Source of the DNA: Isoetes taiwanensis
Taxonomy: Eukaryota > Streptophyta > Lycopodiopsida > Isoetales > Isoetaceae
Assembly (NCBI GenBank): GCA_021234155.1
Contig: JAJEKV010000058.1
Location: 7,378,992-7,442,991, forward strand
DNA: 64,000 nt
Direction of reading: 5' to 3'
Below are positions 1-12,602 of the stretch, in pieces; position 1 is the stretch's first letter, and the number at the start of each line of letters is the position of its first letter. The notes beneath the pieces were generated by a model that saw only the letters and a program-made list of their open reading frames with translations, did not search any database and was not told where the DNA came from. The translations under genes and the position numbers were made by a program.

Positions 1-3000
1 CACTCACTCGCTGAGCATATCCCATTTGGTCCGGAAGCATTCAAAATGTTTCTAACTCCTTCCAAGTGTGGAAAGGAGTAGTGGATTTGGCCAACCAGCA
101 TTCATATCACAAGGCCATCTTTGAGTGTCGCTGAAAAAGCCTCATCTTCTTTGATCATTATCCTCCCGATTGGCTTCAATCGATTGTTAGGAAATGATTG
201 CACATGCGAAGTCAAGATCCATACCGCCAAGGGCAGAAAATGTTGGATATGGCATCCGCGGTTGGTTTTGTTGTTGCTGGAACGCCTTGCATATCCGAGA
301 AATAGATACTACTAAACTCGAACTTGAAGGGATTTTAGATTATAACCATACAAATGGTTCGCCAGGTTGCCTTCTTGATAACTCCAAACTAGATTTCATT
401 TTTAGGACTCAAACTTCGGATAGATTCTAAAGACTCCGGGCCTTGATAATGCTCTCTTCTTAAGGCGCTGCTCACGCATCTTGGTTTAGTTGCTCTTTTT
501 CTTGTCATTCTCCTCCTTTGACTTCACATTTGGTAGGTACATAAACATGGAATGTTAGGATCGCACTATAGGTCGGCTCGCTTTTATTCTTCCGTTTGAC
601 CTCTTTTGTCCTGCCTCTAATTTCTTCCACCATAATGATGACCGCTCTCCTCCAAAACGCACCAAAAATATGTCATGAGTCCAACAAAATCTAGAAACAA
701 CTAACCCTGCCCACCTACGATGCATGAGTGTAAAACAATCGTGGCAATAACCAAGCAAAGAAGGTAATATACTTCATTCACAACAAGAGAATTCATAATG
801 GATATACAACTTGCCACATGCTAAACCCAAATTGACAATGCTTGTTAAGAGGAATTGCACAGAAACCATCACCAATGAGCATCATATTTCAGCTTGTCTT
901 TATAACATTGATAACATTGAATCTTCAAAATAATATAATATAACAAGGCATGATTCAAAGGAAATCAGCAATAAAGACAATGATAAAGCAACTGGTCCAT
1001 GATTCTTCATAATAGTAAGGAACAATGCCCCTTCAAATACATCCATTTCATCTTTAACCTAATGAAATTCCAGAAAAAAAAACAACAATTTAAAAATACC
1101 TGATTTGATCAACAATGCAAATTGTGTTGTCCTCTAAATCGTAAATTTGTCGGGGTCAGAATATTATGTTTCCACTTGTTATTGAAGACAAGGACGAATT
1201 TATAGTGCTCCATACTCTGATTTATGGCTGCTAATGATGACCCATGTGCTGAATTTGTATAGAATGTGTCAGCCTAATTGAATTATTAGGTCTGATATAC
1301 ATGTAAAATCTGCCATAAGAATGCTTCACATTGTTGTTTTTGCCCATAAGTCGATAGATCCAAAATGAACTTACTTCCTTGTTTCCTCGGTGCTCTCCTT
1401 CCATGCCCCCCGATGTCTTCCTTTCATATGTAATCGCAGCCCTTTGTTCCAAACAAGCCCCATCTCCCCTTAACCTTACGCTAGGTTTTTTCCTCCTTTC
1501 ATCCACACTCCTAGTCAACACCTTTTCTTCCAAATACATTTAATTTCCCCTTTCATATTCCATGACTCTGTATCCCTTAGATAGACCTGCAGATGCCACC
1601 TGATTGCATCACCAAGACTTCTCCCCTTTGTTTGTATTTGTTTCCTACGTATTGTTTAGCAAAAGCTTCAAAGCTCCAATGTTAATAGCCTCTTCAATGT
1701 TCAAAATGACACACGATAGGGTAGACCTTCCCGTGAATCAATCTGTTCACATTAAAATAGCAACAAAGCAAGAATATTAATAGATCCAAATCAAGTAGAA
1801 AATAACACGATGTGATAAAAACCGGAGCACACGCATAAAGAGAAAAATAGAAAACCCAATTAGAGTCATCGACTTTCGACCATCATCTAGAAAGATAATG
1901 AATACGTGCTTAGTCCTCAAAAAGTATTGCAAAAGCCAGGCGCATCTACCCATTCAAAGCACATCGCACATTAGGAGGGGGAAAGAAAAATCACCACCTC
2001 ATCCGCGGACTAAAGCATTGTGTGAGGAACATCCCGTGCCTAGCCAGGAAAGATACTATAACTCAGCTTTCACCTCCATTTTAACTCTACCACTATACTT
2101 TTAACTTTAACTTTGCAAGCTTAGTCGTTTAAATCTGCCTCCATCTAAGACCATCACAAGTGCATGTCTAACCTTCCATTTGGATGGCACTTAAGACCAT
2201 TGCTTTCAAGTGTGCCGTCTAACCCTCCATTTGGGACACAAGCACAATACTAGGGAAACCTTGTCATAAATGACCTAAAACTAGTTTAGTTGCATTGAAC
2301 CAAAATGCATACATATTTCCTATGGACTCGAGAGATGAATACACAACAATAAAATCCTAATGTAAGCAAAGCCTACCTGGTGATAGATTCATCACAAATC
2401 TAAGCACTCTGCTTAAACACTATGTGGTAATTATTTGAATTTTAAAGGAGGCAAACTTATTTATAACCATACATCCTTCTACTAGAACAACACTATGTAC
2501 CGTAACATCTTCGTTTCTTTGGGGAAAGGGGAAAATAGTCTGCTTACATAGGAAGAAAGTGGCATCCTTATAGTTATGTTTGGCACTTGCCTCTATGTTG
2601 CTAAAAATCCTCTTTGATAAAGTATACAAATTTTTTCCCGTATAATTCCCTAACCATTTGGCTAGGCAAATAATTTTTATAAATCCTGAATTGAATCATA
2701 GCTGCTTCAATAAATGTCAGCTGTTCTACTAAACGGTTATTATTCTTCGTGGAAAATTAGCTCCGCTGTTCAGGATCATTATTGTAAAACAAATTAAATA
2801 AAAAACCGAAGGGAACCTGTGCCCTCTACGACCACCAAAGATTTAAGGCACACCCTATAAGGTAGGCGGGTAGAGATCCAAGAAAAACTAGGAGCATCAT
2901 TATTAGAATTAAATAATGAGTGGTACCCAAACAATGGGGATTACCAAGATTTGGGTGTCAAATCTACAGAAAACAAAGCAGATTATGTGGTTCGCCAGGA

Positions 3001-3788
3001 AACCGTTATGTTAATTTCTATGAAAGTAGGAAGGTTTAGCGTTTGACTATTAAAAAATTTGGCTAGCGCCATAGAAACACCACATCAGTAATACCACCCA
3101 GAAGCGCTATAAAAATCGGCTTTCGACAGTATCGGCGCCCACCAGTTGTCAATGTCAATTACAATGGTCACGTCCATTACTTGTGTCAACTGCTATCAGT
3201 TGTCAATATCATGCAGTCACACAAAATCTCAATATTTCCTTTCACCCCCTGGGATCACATCTGGTCAAAGCCCGCAAACGAAATTTGGTCAAAACTACAA
3301 CCCAAATCCAATGGACCAAATCCCTACAGTGGTAGTTGCAGCACCTGCGATAATATTTTTACGTCATGCACTAATTAAGGTGGTGCCGGGGATTGATTAA
3401 TTAAGGTGGAAAGTACAGACGTGCAAACTAGGTATGAGCACAAATTCAAACTATTTATCAAAAAAATATCTTCTTCAATTAAGCCAAAGCTCCATACACA
3501 TGAATAAACTTGCTGTTAGATGGAAATGAACTCCCTGGAATTTGAAAGATATATACAAAAGGTGCCTTATGTTACAAACTATTACAGTATCAAAAAGTGT
3601 TAGCCAACGATGGTATTGTATATTTTGATTATAAAGTAAAGGCCATTTTTGGTTCTTAAACTGCGAAAGCGTAGGCCATTTCCACCGGCGGCGATACTTC
3701 CTTAGCAAGCCATTGCCAAGTAGATAAAGTTGAATCTAATCCTGAACTGGAATGTTTTCGTATCTGCTCCTTCAAAGCAACATCTTAC
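1..3788. other. Spacer without recognisable genes
   Basis: Reading both strands, I see only short ORFs without family motifs in this stretch. The sequence is AT-rich, with a few A/T runs and no tandem array. The minus-strand reading frame at about 3,475-3,708 follows the decayed SPX gene and could be its 3' flank, but it has no domain signature. Confidence 0.5.
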
Positions 3789-4880
3789 GATGCGAGGCGG
3801 AAGTGAAAGAGCACCATATGTGGTGGAAACCGCCTTTAGACAAGTTCCTTTAATGGAAATAAAGTGCTGCAAGAATACTTCTGTGGATGCTATCTAAATT
3901 CTCCTTGGGTCATCTTCAGCACCGCGCTATTCCTGCTATTCCCAGCATGTAGATGGAAAAAAAACATGTTCCTTTGGTGATTCTGTTCACATTCTCGGAC
4001 AAGTTTAGATATAGAAGCTCTGTGGTGAAAAACGGTTGATGGAGAACACTCTATAAAATTCAAACGCAATGATTATCCCATGGGCTATATCGGCGCTCTT
4101 CAATATCTTGACCAAACCTGTAGCGATGGTGAGTTATGAAAATCTGACTAATATGTATTCAGGTAACTGTTCGGTTATTACCAGTATAATTCAAGGAGCC
4201 TTTTCGCGCTCTTCCTTCCCAACAAACCATTTCCCCGTATAAAGTGACAACTGCCTTCCATATATTTATCAACTCCTGACCACTGTTCTCATCATTAGTG
4301 ACCTCACCGGGCTTATCTTCTCTAATTTATCCTTCAGCTCCTGCAAATAAATACCAAGAACTATTACATAAACGGACTTAGCGGTGGAAACTCCTCAGCC
4401 AAATAATATAATGCATGTAAGCATCTGTGCCAAATATTATGCTTACAGACAATAAGTAATACGAAGTGCTGTGCTGCAGTTGTTCTTCATCGCGTAAACA
4501 ATTTCCATGTAAACATCAACTTGCTGATCATTTTGTTGAGAAGATACCCAAATTGATCGCATCTAAGAACGCGTCCTGATTTAACAAAAGCGTAAACACA
4601 ACATTGTTCAATATGAGTACCTCACCGGTCACCAGCATGTATTTAAAACCTGTTATAGCCAAATAAAATCCGGTGAAAATAAGATTTTACTTGGCTCTTC
4701 GGTCTCATATTATTAGGATGAAGAAAATAGAGTGCCATCCAGGCTGCTATGCATCCAAACATAAGTGAGTAGATTGTTACCTGTAGTCTAATCACATACC
4801 TTCTTTTCCATGAAGAAAATCATTTGAACTTCTCGAGTCTATCTAACAGCTGAGAGTAAACCAAACTCTCCCTACTTTTC
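3789..4880 (-). pseudogene. SPX-domain protein gene, decayed, partial
   Basis: SPX domains bind inositol pyrophosphates and report phosphate status in plants. Three minus-strand exons can be read. The first (about 4,880-4,800) encodes QLLDRLEKF and, after a frameshift, FFMEKK, and ends at a GT donor. The second (4,340-4,182), after a TTTGCAG acceptor, encodes ELKDKLEKI, then in another frame LYGEMV and LNYTG, and ends at a GT donor. The third (from 4,117), after a CTACAG acceptor, encodes GLVKILK, then FFTTELLY, KLVRECEQN and finally STTYGALSLPP. These match, in order, the SPX blocks around KFN-FF-EKE, GEMVLL-NYTGL, LVKILKKYDK, PFFTT-L--KLV-ECE and the KGSST---SLPP tail of plant SPX proteins. 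The frame changes several times, so it is a pseudogene or badly corrupted sequence. I could not find the first exon with the usual MKFGK start. Whether it was a stand-alone SPX or an SPX-MFS gene cannot be decided. Confidence 0.72.
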
Positions 4881-7800
4881 CTCTATGTCCACATATATTC
4901 TTCGCGGCGCAGACTCACCATCCCTCCTCGTAGCTATGCTTCGCAAACCCTGCATGTTGTTTTGTTCTCGTATTTTCTCACCCTGCTTTCTGTAACCTGC
5001 ATGTTGTTTCCTGATCCTTGGGAGCCTCTTTCACCCCTGCTAGCAACCTGGTCTTTAAAAACACCCTCTAATAACTCCTCAGAGCCCCCAGCAAATTTTT
5101 TCCCACAAGCCTTGCAAATCTCCAGCCACTTTTGGTTTTGCATCTTCTGTGATGGCTTGGTTTGCCACTTTCTTCCTAAAGTTCCTTCTAACTGCCACAT
5201 CCACAGCAGAGGAGACTTCTTCTTCAGGTTTCGCCCTGAGGGACTGGTGCCCCAAAAGCGCCGCGCCGTGCTGCAAACAGTTCTGCAGAAATGAGTTTAA
5301 CCTCTCTTCAGGACTTTATAACTCAAAACTTATCTTTCCAATCCGGCATCATCTCATCAATTTGACTCTTGCAAGCGCTTCCAATTTCAATCTTGCTCAA
5401 AGATTCAATCTTCAAGAGCAAAAACAAACCAATCCACAAGCAAAAGAAAACACTCTCTTTAAAGATCCAAAGCTACAAACAAAAGGAATAATTCCAGATT
5501 CTACAAAGCCGCTAACAAAGCCGAAACAAAAGCTCAACACCACCTGAATCACTGGGGCGTGGACAGTGTAATTTCGTGCATGTGTACAAGTGCGCAAGTA
5601 ATGCAGGCAAGATTCCGGGAAGCAAGGGCCATATAGCCACTCTTGGGTCCAAAAGCAAAACAAGCTACAACGGAAACAATATGAGACCAGAAAGGAAGCA
5701 GAAGTCAGAGCCACTCTAAAGCATATCCTTGAAGTGGGACAGACAGAGCATATACTGCCGGATCTGGGTTACAAAAAATATGGATATGCTCTTTCGATAT
5801 ACCAATCCCCTCATCAAATCTCAAAGCCCCGCCGCAAATGTAATAGGGACTGGTTCTTCCAAAATTTTAAGTAATGTTCGTCCTATCTCAGTGGCCGGAT
5901 GTACTCTTAATGCCTCTGGCCCATCGTATTCAAGTAAAAGTCTTTTGTTGTTTATTTCCAGGTTCTTGAGCGTTCCGCTATTATTCTTAATTCTGATGGT
6001 ATTTGAATTTGTAAAATTCTCTTATCGGATATCATCCCTCTGTCTCTCCTTGCCTGAGCCATTATATTATTTGCATTTATTATTATTCTAGAAGTTCCAC
6101 ATCATGCTTCAGGCTCTTAGGGCTTGATTAGGTAAGCAAATCGGAAAGAAACCAGAGATACATGGCAATCCCTCTAGTGTGCTGCACCTGCCCTTTTAGG
6201 GTTTCCTAACGGGACCATAAGTTGTACCATGCCGGCAAACTCAAGCAACAACTTAATACCATTTCCCCTAGTGTTACTCGTATTGCTGTAAAATACTAAT
6301 TTATAGAGGGTGGCTATAAACTGTACACTTAGCGTTTCCAGAGGCTCTCAATTTTTGTCGTACAGCTTCTATCTCCAAAATGGTAGAAAGTTAGCATCAT
6401 TTAAGTGGTTTGTGTGTTCTGCTATACTCTTTGATTTTGAAGAAACCAAACTTGTGCAGCCAAGTTTATGGGGATGCCCAAAATATGCGTTTGTTTGTCT
6501 TCAGCCACAACGCATCCATTGTTTCCTCTCGGTACACCTTGTGCCTAGTTCAAACCGTACCAGCGTGGCGAAATAGAGATAGGGCTAATAGAAGAATAGG
6601 GACAAGAATGGGTAGCCAAAAGTAGATTTGTAGTATGAATTCTGGAAATCGCTTGTGCTGCTGATTTTCGGTGGAAGGCACTTATTCTAATATGCATCAA
6701 TACGCACTGGCGGCGATACGCCACAGGCGGCCGCAATGAATGTTACAGGGGTGTGCTCACGCCTCTCTGCTCTCGCAATTGCACAGGCTAAAAGAACTTG
6801 GCAATCACTTATTAAGGCCAGCATGTCTTTTACTTTAATTCCTCACTAGCCCTTCCTATTTGACACTGCAAAAGGAAAGTGCAGCGCAGGGTTCCGCCAT
6901 ATATATTCAAGCAAGTCAATCGCACTATGCACTGCTGGAGGGAGTTTTGCTACAAAGGCTACCGGGTAGGACCTCGCCCTTTATATATGCCTCGGGAATG
7001 TTCTTCCATGCCAACGATAGGCGTGATCACTGTTTCATCATTTATTGAGTTCTCGTGTCTATCAAATAATCTAGCGCTCGTTATTATCCACTAGTTTTTC
7101 GCGCAAAACCCTAAATCCGCATGTTAAGCGATGAGGTTATGTACATGTCCGTAAACTAACATCTGGTCTATCCATGAAACCTTTAAAAATCTCAAGCTTC
7201 AGTCTTCTTGCAATCATAACGTAAGAAAATAATACGTCCTCACCCACACAAAAGCGAAGCTGACTCTGGCAAAAGCTGGCCACTTCCTAATAGTATTTAA
7301 ATATCTAGTGTGTCCAATTGTTCTTAGAGCTATATTCCTGTACATTGGAAGTACTTGGATACCGGCGGGGTCATATTGATGCGCGGCAAAAGCATGCTAC
7401 AAATTTATTTAGCTGAAGATTATTTGTACTATCTTGATGGTAAGGTCTCGTTGTATCGCAACGGGAATCTGGCCGCCCCGCTTTTGAAGTCGTTCTGCCA
7501 AATGCTATTGATTTCCTCACTGTTATACCCCATGATCTTTGGTTTAAGTGGACCCTAAGTAAGAAAACGGAGACGCCATTACAGTGGCCCTGTGAAAAAC
7601 CACAAAAGCCCAAAATTTCGAATAAAGTTAATCATAGTCCGTATGAGATAGGTTTGCAATCACTAAGTAACGCGTTGCTTTGCATGTATGTTCATGCACC
7701 ACTACTTTAATATGATGCAACAGAACAAGACACAATGGTAACTATCTCTCTCCACATGCCTTGCCCAAATATCAAGCATTTTCTAAATATGATATGCACA

Positions 7801-10800
7801 TCCTCCAGTGAAGTAGTCGATCGCGATGTGCATATCCCCAACTATCATGGGACTCCCCATATCCCATCATTGAGATGCTCATGAACATATGTTGACACTT
7901 CCCAAATCACATCTTTAGGGAAGAAAAGAGAGATTTCCGCTGTAAATGGCATCCCAAAGTTTTTGTCTCTTGAAGCAAGATTTACATCTGGGCATAGGCA
8001 TGCTTGATGTATGCAAGCATAATTTGATGACAATCTAAGTAAGACCAACCCATCGAGACCTAAAGATAAAGTGAGGAGCTCACAATAATCATAATATTCG
8101 CACATAACAGTACATATAATAAATAAGCAAGATCAATACTTGACATCAATGTGTAAACCATGTATATCCGGGCTAGAAAACTATAAAATGAACAATAAGA
8201 AACATCTAAACCAAACTCACGCCAATCCGCTGCTTAATCCAAAGGTATTTTTAAAATCTGAGCTTCTGCTAAATGAGATGTGCTTGTTGTGAGCTTTCAA
8301 CAATTCTAATTTTGACAGAGAAAGGCGATTCTAACATCCACTTCAAGCTGGATTTCAAAGTCTTATCAATGCTGAAAAGTATTTCGAGCCCAGTAGAAGT
8401 GGATTTTAGCGGTCACGTGTTATGTCCTCATGGTAGCCAATCCTGTGCTTGGCCCGCAGGTAATAGCTTTGAAAGCCAAGCCTTGCTCTAAAGTGTAATG
8501 AATTATCTTCATGTGTTTTGAGCTACACCCAATGATAAAAATTTCCGCTTGGTTTTCTTCTTGAGTGATGTTCACAAGGTGATCCCAACCTTAGTGGCTT
8601 CTTTTATGGGAGGCTTGGCCTATATATAGCTTGTAGCCATCCCCAGCTGAGGACTAAGAGGGTATCGGAATGTACTGTTCGGGGATGGAAAATAGCATGG
8701 TCGTACATTTCCTTCAAAAGTAATGACCTCACCAATAAGGAAAGAGACTCAAAATGTAGATTTGTCGACGAGGGCTTCAAAGAAAATTTGAAGAAAGTAC
8801 ACTATTGGTATGGCAAAATTTGATCAATAGATTTCGTGTTTCATGCATGAATTGTCTTAGAATGGAAGATGGATTTTGGCCAAGGAAAAGGATGCGGGAA
8901 GGAAGCGTAAAAGTGGTGCGGAGTAGCGTGAAGGAGGAAGACAATCTAAGGCGAGTTGAAGCTAAGAAAGACAAAGGCACATCTAATTCCAAAAAATCAA
9001 AACCACAAAGTCCTCCACTTTTTGTAAAACTACGTATTTTGTATTGATGTCAAATAAGTCAATGTCGCCCTTCTAAATTCCATTCTCCAAGGTGACACCG
9101 CAGAATTCTCAATGAGGCATTCTTTTTGTAGAGACTGGGCTTGCCTTGACGCTGCACAAGATTGCCACAAATGCTTTTATAATCTCCTTCCACTCTTCTT
9201 TTCGCCATTTCCTTCCCAGCTAAGCTTATGTTCCTAAATGTTTGCCACAAAAGAGTAGCTTGGCTTGCCACGTAGAAAATATTTTTTGAAATTTAATGTA
9301 TGTCCTTGTGGTGTTAATCAATTGAGGTCCTTTGTTGTTGCATATGTCGAGAGATTTGGAGCAAAAATCCGAAAGTGTGATGTATACATAGATGGACATC
9401 CAAGATATTGAGGTGGCTCACATCGTGTTTGAAACCATTCTCTGCTTCCTCTTTAGATAGCTTCTCGCCAAAATGACATCAATGTAATAGTGTTTTATTA
9501 ATTTTAGCTGTAGATGAAGACATAAGGGCTCTCCTTCTATAATTAATCTACAAGTCCAACAAAATGAGCCATGCTCAAGTAAATCTTTCAAGGTTCTGAT
9601 TCTATGCTCAAATACATCATTCGATGGCGCTTATATGGTAAATAGAGTTGAATGTTTCTCCATCATATTGCAAGAAGTCAATGGAATGCACATGTACTGC
9701 GGATAGAAGCCATTATCACAAAGGGATAGAAGCCAAGTGCAAATTGATATGTCCTTCAACTACTTCTTCCAAATCTCAAAAAGTGAAAAAACTTTAATTT
9801 GTAATCGCGATCGTGCGCGTGGTTCCTTCAAGTGAAATCATATCTAGCGCCATAAAGTAGATTTCTCCTCTTGGCGAGAATGAAAGTGTGTTAGCTTCAC
9901 AATATGGATACCGCATCGGCCGCAACTAACCTTCCGGGTAGCACGAGTCCCCTGCTTGCCACATCAAAAGGAGATAATTTCGTTTATCGCGATGCGTACC
10001 GCTTCCCGACCACCGGGTAAAGCAAATTGAATTTATCAAAAGGCCATTGTAAATATGTATAACCCTGATGAAGCCATCTCGATATGCTCAAAAACAATTT
10101 ATGCCAAAATGAAGTATGTTATCAATTTTATCCCCGCTTAAAACAAATGGAGCATACTATAGTAAAATGTGCGTGCCAGATATTGTCTCCACTAATTTTT
10201 GGTTTTATCCAGACTCCACGTGGCCGGCATCTTGTCATGCGTGTAAACTTCTCATATATCGATGAGTCAGTATTGCTTTCATTTTAAAGATATCGCTTTG
10301 TCACTTATAAAGTATCTCTATCTCTATTTACAAATTGTGAAGTTACTGATTCTTTTGCCAGCCTGCATGCCACGCCACTAATTTTCTACATCAAATGGAA
10401 GTTGGCTCCATCGATTCTCGCTACCGCTAAGAATAGAGTAAGAATGATAAAACAAAAGTATAGAATCTGGCTTAAATTTGTGCAAAGTACTGTGTGCTTC
10501 CTTCGAAATCAACCGCTTGCCATCACTTTCCTCCGATTTTACAAGGTATTTTGCATTTGCCATCATTTTCCTCGCTTTTCTTTTGCAGGGTTTAGCTCCC
10601 CATTTTGCCGTGTTTTTATAGCCATGGGATAATGCCTCTAGAGTACCCTAATATTAATTTGCATTTCTTTCTATTTTTGCTCTTTTTGCAACCGGGCTTT
10701 AGTGCACGAGAGATGTTAGCTCTTTCCCCCGTCAAGTACTAGGAAGTTGCGTTTGTGGATTAAGGTGGGTTGGTCGTGATTGCGTGTGTTGTCTCTCCCG

Positions 10801-12305
10801 TCTGGCATGGTATATGAAGCTGCCTATTGTTTGGCTCAATGTTCCCGCTTCTCCCGTTGGGATAAAAGCCCCAGATGAAGCGTGGTCAGCGTAAAAATTA
10901 TTTGCCTCTTATGGTGCGTGTGCTGGTGTTACTTCAAAAGGATGTCTTCGGTGATCATGAAGTTATATTCTCCTCATGCAAAGGCAAGCACTTTGCCCAA
11001 ATCAAAGATATTGCCTTCTCTAGCATCACAACTCTTCCCGTATGCGGCTTCGCTGTGCTCTTACAACCCATTCTATGTCATGCCACGCATGCATGGCTTT
11101 GAGATAAGTTGCTCCCGCCGCAGCCTTCTCGTGACGGCGCGATTATCCATTGTGTTCTGTGATGCGGATGCCTTCACATCGTTATGATCCTCGCATATCC
11201 GCAACATACCATGGTTCTCTGCGTGACGCCGGAGTAATTCCTTTGGTTAATCGGCCTTTATTGTTCAGTGAGGTTCGCCCGGCATGTCCCCGGCTATAAG
11301 GTTTGTCGAAGTGCACCGGATCGCTTGCATCCTCTTACATCCTATCCCAAAGCATGCCGACCTCCAGCCTAAACATAGGCATTCCATCTTGGTTCCTCGA
11401 TACATTATGTGGTCATATGGCGGAAACGCCGCAGATGCCACATTTTTCGTGCATTTATTCATCTCGACATGGTGTTATTACTTGCGGGTTCAGTGAAAAG
11501 ATAATCGGACGGCCACGAAAGTGTTTTCCCTTGAGCCTTAAAATGATTGAATCCATTTCTAGATCTCGTGATTCATGTTGTCATTACATGCCCCGTAGTC
11601 AAAATGTTCTCAAGATTATGAAAAGCTAGTACGCAAAGGCATACAGCATCCTGTAAATTGAATTGACTTTGAATTCGAACATTAACATCCATGAGGACTG
11701 GCAATGTGCTTTATAACTTTCAATTAGCTTCCATGGTGAAAAGTCGCTCCATCCATCGCCGTGTTCACCAAACCCGGGTACTTCAGACCAACACCCTACC
11801 GATTCTACTTGATTAACCTCCGTGTTGCTGGCGCAATCAATCTTTTGTGCAAAATTTGTAAAATGTCATCACTACATTAGGATCCCTAAATCAAAATAAG
11901 GTAGTTAACGTGATCTAAATATCTCAAGTCAGGCCGACTCTTTTTAAAATGCATTTCCTTTTAGAGAAGCAATTGGAGAAAGGTTGTGGTGAGATGTGGG
12001 AAGAAAATTGGCTCAATGCACTTCCTTGAGACAAAACAAGAAGTCCAGTGATACTCAAATCATGCATATCTCTGAAGGCTCTTGGCCTAACATTTTGGAT
12101 TACTTTTGAAATGTTCATCGAGAAAATTCCCTAGGGCGAACATGTGGAAAAAAAAAACTTGGCCTCGATTTGATCGAACTGGGTGCATGTATAAAAATGA
12201 GTTCAAAGTGAAATCAAAATTTCGCTGTTGAATTGTCGCTGGTGTGAAAAATGGAGGTACTGTTACCTTTATTCTATGCTTTGAAAACAAGTTGTTTTCG
12301 TAAGA
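4881..12305. other. Long degenerate spacer
   Basis: No ORF here has a family signature that I can defend. The longest frames (5,149-5,547 plus, 5,412-5,714 minus, 5,729-6,091 plus, 11,303-11,629 plus) show no conserved motif. The minus strand at 4,934-5,200 contains CKACGKKFAGG, which faintly resembles the first half of a BED zinc finger, but the His/Cys half is missing. It could include the missing first SPX exon or old transposon debris. Confidence 0.4.
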
Positions 12306-12602
12306 ATATGCCACCTAGGGCTCCCAACAAGCCACTCGCTCAAACATGCTATGCGTAGGCTCCAACATGCCACCTAGGTTCGCTCATTTTCACCTTAAGG
12401 TGGCTCAAACATGCCATATGGCTCTAACATGTCAGCCAGCTGCTTTGTGTCCCTTCAACATGCCAAGGTGGTCTCAAATACGCTAAGGTGGCTCAAATAT
12501 GACATCGTGCGGTCTCAATATGCTGTGCGAGCAGCTTTAAAACACGCCTACCCAGGGCTCCAAGCAACATGCCATGCGGCTCCAACATTTCAATTCAATT
12601 TT
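12306..12602. repeat. Degenerate CAACATGCC/GGTGGCTC interspersed repeat, patch 1
   Basis: Short units of the form 'CAACATGCCA ... GGTGGCTCAAACATGCC' recur at irregular spacing of about 20-45 bp across about 300 bp, with variants such as AACATGTC and AATATGCT. The same wording returns at 16.8 kb. Spacing is too irregular for a satellite. It may be a decayed minisatellite or an internal repeat of an unknown element. Confidence 0.55.

Noticed and set aside
4934-5200. BED-type zinc finger (CKACGKKFAGG)
   Set aside because: Only the first Cys pair fits; the second half lacks the expected His and Cys spacing, and no hAT transposase follows.
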